Positions 60,272 to 64,000 of a stretch of DNA of 64,000 nt are shown in pieces. The notes beneath the pieces were generated by a model. The model did no database searches. It saw only the letters and a list, made by a program, of their open reading frames with translations, and was not told the DNA's origin. Position 1 is the first letter of the stretch, and each line of letters starts with the position of its first letter. Source of the stretch: Cunninghamella blakesleeana (Eukaryota; Mucoromycota; Mucoromycetes; Mucorales; Cunninghamellaceae). The DNA lies in contig JAFCIZ010000005.1 in NCBI GenBank assembly GCA_017871115.1, forward strand, positions 992,001 through 1,056,000. Reading direction: 5' to 3'. The translations under genes were made by a program, and so were the position numbers.

Positions 60272-62764
60272 ATGTCTAAACCTATTAATATTACTAAAGC
60301 ATTAGAAGAAGAAGGAAATTCACCTACAAGTCAATGGAGAGAGTCTCATAAAAGAGATATCCAAGAACAACAACAACAAAGAAGATATAGTCAACTTGCA
60401 GCGTCGGATTCCGCTGGTTTATTTCATAAAGCTAGCGAAGTACGTGAAGAAGCGAAAAGAATTGGTAATAATAATAATAATAATAATATAAAATAGTCAA
60501 AGAATTTTATAGTTATATGCATATACATACTCGTACCATTTGTTTTTTATATCAACTAATATATATATATATATATATATATATAATACACTTTTATCGT
60601 TTTCAATAGGAAAAGCAAGAATAAAATGGAGTAAACCAAAGGTAGCCATGATAATAACAAAGCCTGGCGATTATACGTTAATAGGAATGACAAGGGAATT
60701 AGCTTTATGGCTAATTGAAACTCCTCGTTATGGCGAATCTACTGGAATTACTGTGTAAGTATTCTTCTTCTTTTTAGACATAGATAGGATAAAATAAATA
60801 AATAAATAAATAAAAAACGAGATTTTCATATCTAATATATGCCCCCCTTTATTTTCTTTCTTCTAGTTATGTAGATGAAAAAATTAAAAACTCAACAAAA
60901 TTCAAATATAACAAAATAATCAAGCATTACCCTAATACAGTTAATAAGCTTAAATTTTGGAACCCTGAATTATGTTCAAGTCAACCTTCTTTATTTGATT
61001 TTATTATCACTGTAATTAAAAATATGATGTAAAAAAAAAAAAAAAAAAATTATCTTGGATATTAAAGAAAGATAGGAATCAATAGATACAAAAGATATCA
61101 TTATCTAAACTGATCCTATATTTTTTCGTTCCTTTTTTTTTTTTTATCAATATAATCTCTTTGATGATCAAAGCTCGGCGGTGATGGAACTGTAATGAAT
61201 CATAATTATAAAAAATCTTGATAATAATATAGACATATTTATATTTATATATTATAATTTTATTTTAATATATATATTTATAGGTATTATTTTCATCATG
61301 GCTATTTCAAAATTATATACCACCAGTCATACCCTTTCACTTAGGATCGCTTGGATTTTTAACACCTTTTGATTTCAACCATTATGATAAATACTTGACC
61401 AAAGCTTTGGATAATGGTGTTCGTATCAATTTACGTGGAAGATTAACCTGTACGGTTTATCGAAGAGTTCCTGATTATAATCAATCTAAAGAAAAAAAAG
61501 CAGAGGCTATTAAATTACGCAACATCAAACGTAATCTGATTACTGGGAAAATTACAATGGGGAATTGGTGCAAAATGCATGAACATGGAAAAAAAAAGAA
61601 GAAATTAAATAAATTTGGTGAAATTGATGGGATACCTTATGATTCCGATGAATATGAAGAAGAGGATGAATATAATCATTTATATGACAGCAAAAATAAA
61701 AAGAAAAACAATAAAGACTGTTATAATGATGAAGATGATGATCAAAATGGATATGAAGAACATCGACAAGTCCCTTGTTTTACTACTATTCCTGTAGAAG
61801 AATACCATGTTATTAATGAATTAGTGGTGGATCGTGGTCCAAGCCCTTATGTGAGTCAATTGGAATTATTTGGTGATAATCGTCATTTAACTACTGTACA
61901 AGCAGATGGTCTAGCTATTTCTACTCCTACTGGTAGTACTGCTTATTCTGTAAGTTATTTATTAATATAATAAATAAATAGGATAACATATTAAATATAA
62001 ATTAAAAAAAAAAAATTTAAAAAAAAGGGCAGGTTATAATTCATTATTTATTTATTTATTTATTTTAGTTATCTGCAGGTGGATCTTTAACAGACCCTGG
62101 TATTCATGCAACATTAATCACCCCTATTTGTCCACACACTCTTTCGTTTCGACCAACTCTTGTGCCTGATTCTATGGAATTACGGATTTGTGTACCTTAT
62201 AATTCAAGAAATACTGCTTGGGCTAGCTTTGATGGTCGTGGTCGTGTAGAAATAAAACGTAAGTTATATTATTATTATTATTATTATTATTAGAATTAAT
62301 ATATATACATATTTAAAAAAATAGAGTAAATAAAATAATATATCTCATTTATTTATTTTAAAATGTAAATAGAGGGTGATCATGTTAAAGTAACGGCTTC
62401 TAAATATCCATTCCCAACTGTAAGTCATATTTAAACTTTTAATAAGAATAATAAAATTAAGTTTGCAAGCTAAATATCAACATCTCTTTTTTACTACTGT
62501 TAAAAATAGGTTTGTAAAGAAGATCAGGCTTCTGATTGGTTTAATTCACTACAAAAATGCTTACATTGGAATAAACGTGAACGTCAAAAATCATTTGCAG
62601 TAGTGGAATCTAATAGCCGTAGAAGACCGTCATCACAATCACGTGGGTCGACAACACCAAGTTCAAGATCATCTTCAAATTCACTTAAAAATTTACCCAA
62701 CTTTTCAATGACCCCTATGACACCTCATTCTACAACAGCATCTCATACAGCATCACATACGAAC

Positions 62765-62802
<38 letters not shown>

Positions 62803-63148
62803 AGATGGAAAACAACAACATAGTCCACCTAACACAGCTACGTCATCGTCATCTTCAGAATTTGGTTATGATGAAATATTTGGATTATTTAGTGATGATG
62901 ATAAACGTAAACGACGTCATTCTATTAAATCAGAAACAGATGCTTCATCTATTAGTCACACTGATGGAAATAGTGATTCTAGTGGCAGCATTTATTTAGA
63001 ATCGGATTCAGAAGAGGATGAATTTAGCGATGATGGTGATAATGAGAGTGGAGATGAAGAAAAACCTGTAGTTACTTTTCAAGGGTGGACGGATACTGAA
63101 ATAGAAGATGCTCGCAGAAGAACTCGATTGGCAAAATTACAGCTTTGA
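60272..63148 (+). CDS. UTR1: NAD kinase (Utr1-like)
   Basis: Eight exons (60272-60464, 60610-60754, 60867-61011, 61174-61191, 61284-61949, 62069-62258, 62373-62419, 62510-63148) give 680 residues. It phosphorylates NAD(H) to NADP(H). KPKVAMIITKPGD begins the Rossmann-like domain. LGGDGT (162-167), the ATP-binding catalytic loop, is encoded by its own 18-nt exon and continues as VLFSSWLFQ. HLGSLGFLTPF, NELVVDRGPSP (NE motif, Asn345) and DGLAISTPTGSTAYS follow in order. An acidic/Lys-rich insertion (about 270-325) splits the catalytic domain. The C-terminal 170 residues are Ser/Asn/Asp-rich and disordered, ending EIEDARRRTRLAKLQL. No mitochondrial presequence is evident, so a cytosolic enzyme is likely. 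Confidence 0.93.
61174..61191 (+). other. 18-nt microexon encoding LGGDGT
   Basis: Acceptor CAAAG precedes and donor GTAATG follows. It supplies the invariant GGDG loop of NAD kinase in frame between DFIIT and VLFSSW. Confidence 0.9.
62763..62802 (+). repeat. (AAT)n encoding poly-Asn in NAD kinase
   Basis: Thirteen consecutive Asn codons, the first AAC and the rest AAT, within the disordered C-terminal region. Confidence 0.9.
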
Positions 63149-63420
63149 TTGATTTATACATATATTTTCCTTTTTCATGTCTTTTTAATTTATATATTAT
63201 TATTTCAAATTTTATCATTAGTTTTATATGTAATATTTTTAATGTACTAGAGTTTTGTATTTTTTAAATCATCTTTTTCGTTTCTTTTTTTTTTTTTTTT
63301 TTTTTTAATAACTAACAAACAAACAAACAAACAAACAATAAATCTTACATTAAAATATTTTATTTCATCATTAAAAATAATTAAATAAATAAACATTTTT
63401 TTTTAAACTTGTATAAATTT

Positions 63421-63984
63421 TTATTTAGGTGTAGAAGATACGTTTACCGTATGAGATTTTGTATGAGTAAAACAAGAGGTAGACTTTGAAGGAGAATGTG
63501 TCTTAATGTTATTACTTTGATCTACATTATTACCAGGATTATTATTATGACTACCGTCTTCATTGTGGTTATTTTTATTATTTATACTATTTGGTTGACA
63601 TATTCCAGATTGACAAGTGCCATGTAAACTATTCGTTTTTTCAGAAGTGGTGGTAGTAGTAGTAGAAGAAGAAGAAGAAGATGACGATGATGATGATGAA
63701 AATAAAGAAGGAAAATATTGTGTAGATGTACAAAATGTGCCATTGGGTCTATTAGCTTTTAATAGCCTTGGTTCTTCATAAAATACCATAGTTCCAATAT
63801 TAAACATAATTTGACATGATAATCGGCAACTTTCAATATTATAAACAGGTGTTTCATATTCTTCACATTTTTCTTGTGAACGATCTTCAACGGATGGTAT
63901 TCGATATGTTGGTAATGCTTGGCTCATACAATTCAATTGAATCCATAAAAAATTAAGAAAAATAAAAAGTGATGATTGCTTCAT
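63421..63984 (-). CDS. Secreted Cys-rich protein with poly-Ser insert
   Basis: Single-exon frame of 187 residues with a good signal peptide (SLFIFLNFLWIQL) and likely cleavage after SQA near residue 23. Six Cys follow (40, 53, 57, 85, 124, 129). The pattern NGTFC, then GTCQSGICQP, resembles the Gly-x-Cys arrangement of cysteine-rich domains next to secreted metalloproteases. A Ser/Thr run of about 22 residues (95-113) separates the two halves, and the C-terminus is Asn/Ser-rich. It probably lies outside the cell or in the wall; no catalytic domain is present. The gene ends close to NAD kinase in convergent orientation. Function unknown. Confidence 0.7.
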   Translation of the reverse strand: MKQSSLFIFLNFLWIQLNCMSQALPTYRIPSVEDRSQEKCEEYETPVYNIESCRLSCQIMFNIGTMVFYEEPRLLKANRPNGTFCTSTQYFPSLFSSSSSSSSSSSSTTTTTTSEKTNSLHGTCQSGICQPNSINNKNNHNEDGSHNNNPGNNVDQSNNIKTHSPSKSTSCFTHTKSHTVNVSSTPK

Positions 63985-64000
63985 ATTTTTTTTAATATTT

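Overview
The window looks like nuclear DNA of an early-diverging filamentous fungus, most likely Mucoromycota (mucoralean type). It is very AT-rich. Genes carry many short GT-AG introns (about 50-200 bp), poly-Asn and poly-Gln tracts encoded by AAT and CAA arrays are common, and (AT)n arrays sit inside introns. The gene set is fungal: ERG4, EXO84, Igo1/endosulfine, BOL2/FRA2, inositol polyphosphate multikinase, Utr1-type NAD kinase, Cdc25-type RasGEF and P450s. The lineage is inferred from style and families, not from a marker gene. No tRNA, rRNA, intact transposon or CRISPR array was seen.

Layout. 0-3 kb: 3' end of a BolA2/Fra2 gene, an RRT8/EI24-like membrane protein and a small F-box protein. 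3-8 kb: a gene-poor stretch with decayed coding-like patches. 8-13 kb: endosulfine, a SPRY protein with two PPxY motifs, and a type I membrane protein with a 22-nt microexon. 14.7-20.1 kb: two tandem P450 genes with the same eight-exon structure. 21.3-22.6 kb: an intronless C2 plus chitin-binding (CBM5/12) protein. 23-35 kb: inositol polyphosphate multikinase with an apparent AT-AC (U12-type) intron, a large Gln/Asn-rich protein, EXO84 and an alpha/beta hydrolase. 35-38 kb: gene-poor. 38-50 kb: a myristoylated EF-hand protein, an R3H protein, ERG4, a small unknown gene and a RasGEF. 52-58.6 kb: an AF10-like PHD/ePHD protein and a C2H2 factor. 60-64 kb: NAD kinase, whose catalytic GGDG motif lies on an 18-nt microexon, then a secreted Cys-rich protein.

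The genes do not form one pathway. Several belong to nutrient and growth signalling (endosulfine, inositol polyphosphate kinase, RasGEF, EF-hand sensor) and to membrane or sterol biology (ERG4, P450s, EXO84), but nothing shows that they are co-regulated. Gene models were built by hand from splice consensus and reading-frame continuity. Exon coordinates are given where the frame closes exactly. The most unusual observations are the AT-AC intron, the GGDG microexon, the P450 gene-conversion tract, the C2-CBM fusion, the SUMO-consensus array in the PHD protein and the recurrent T(n)A(n) palindromes.
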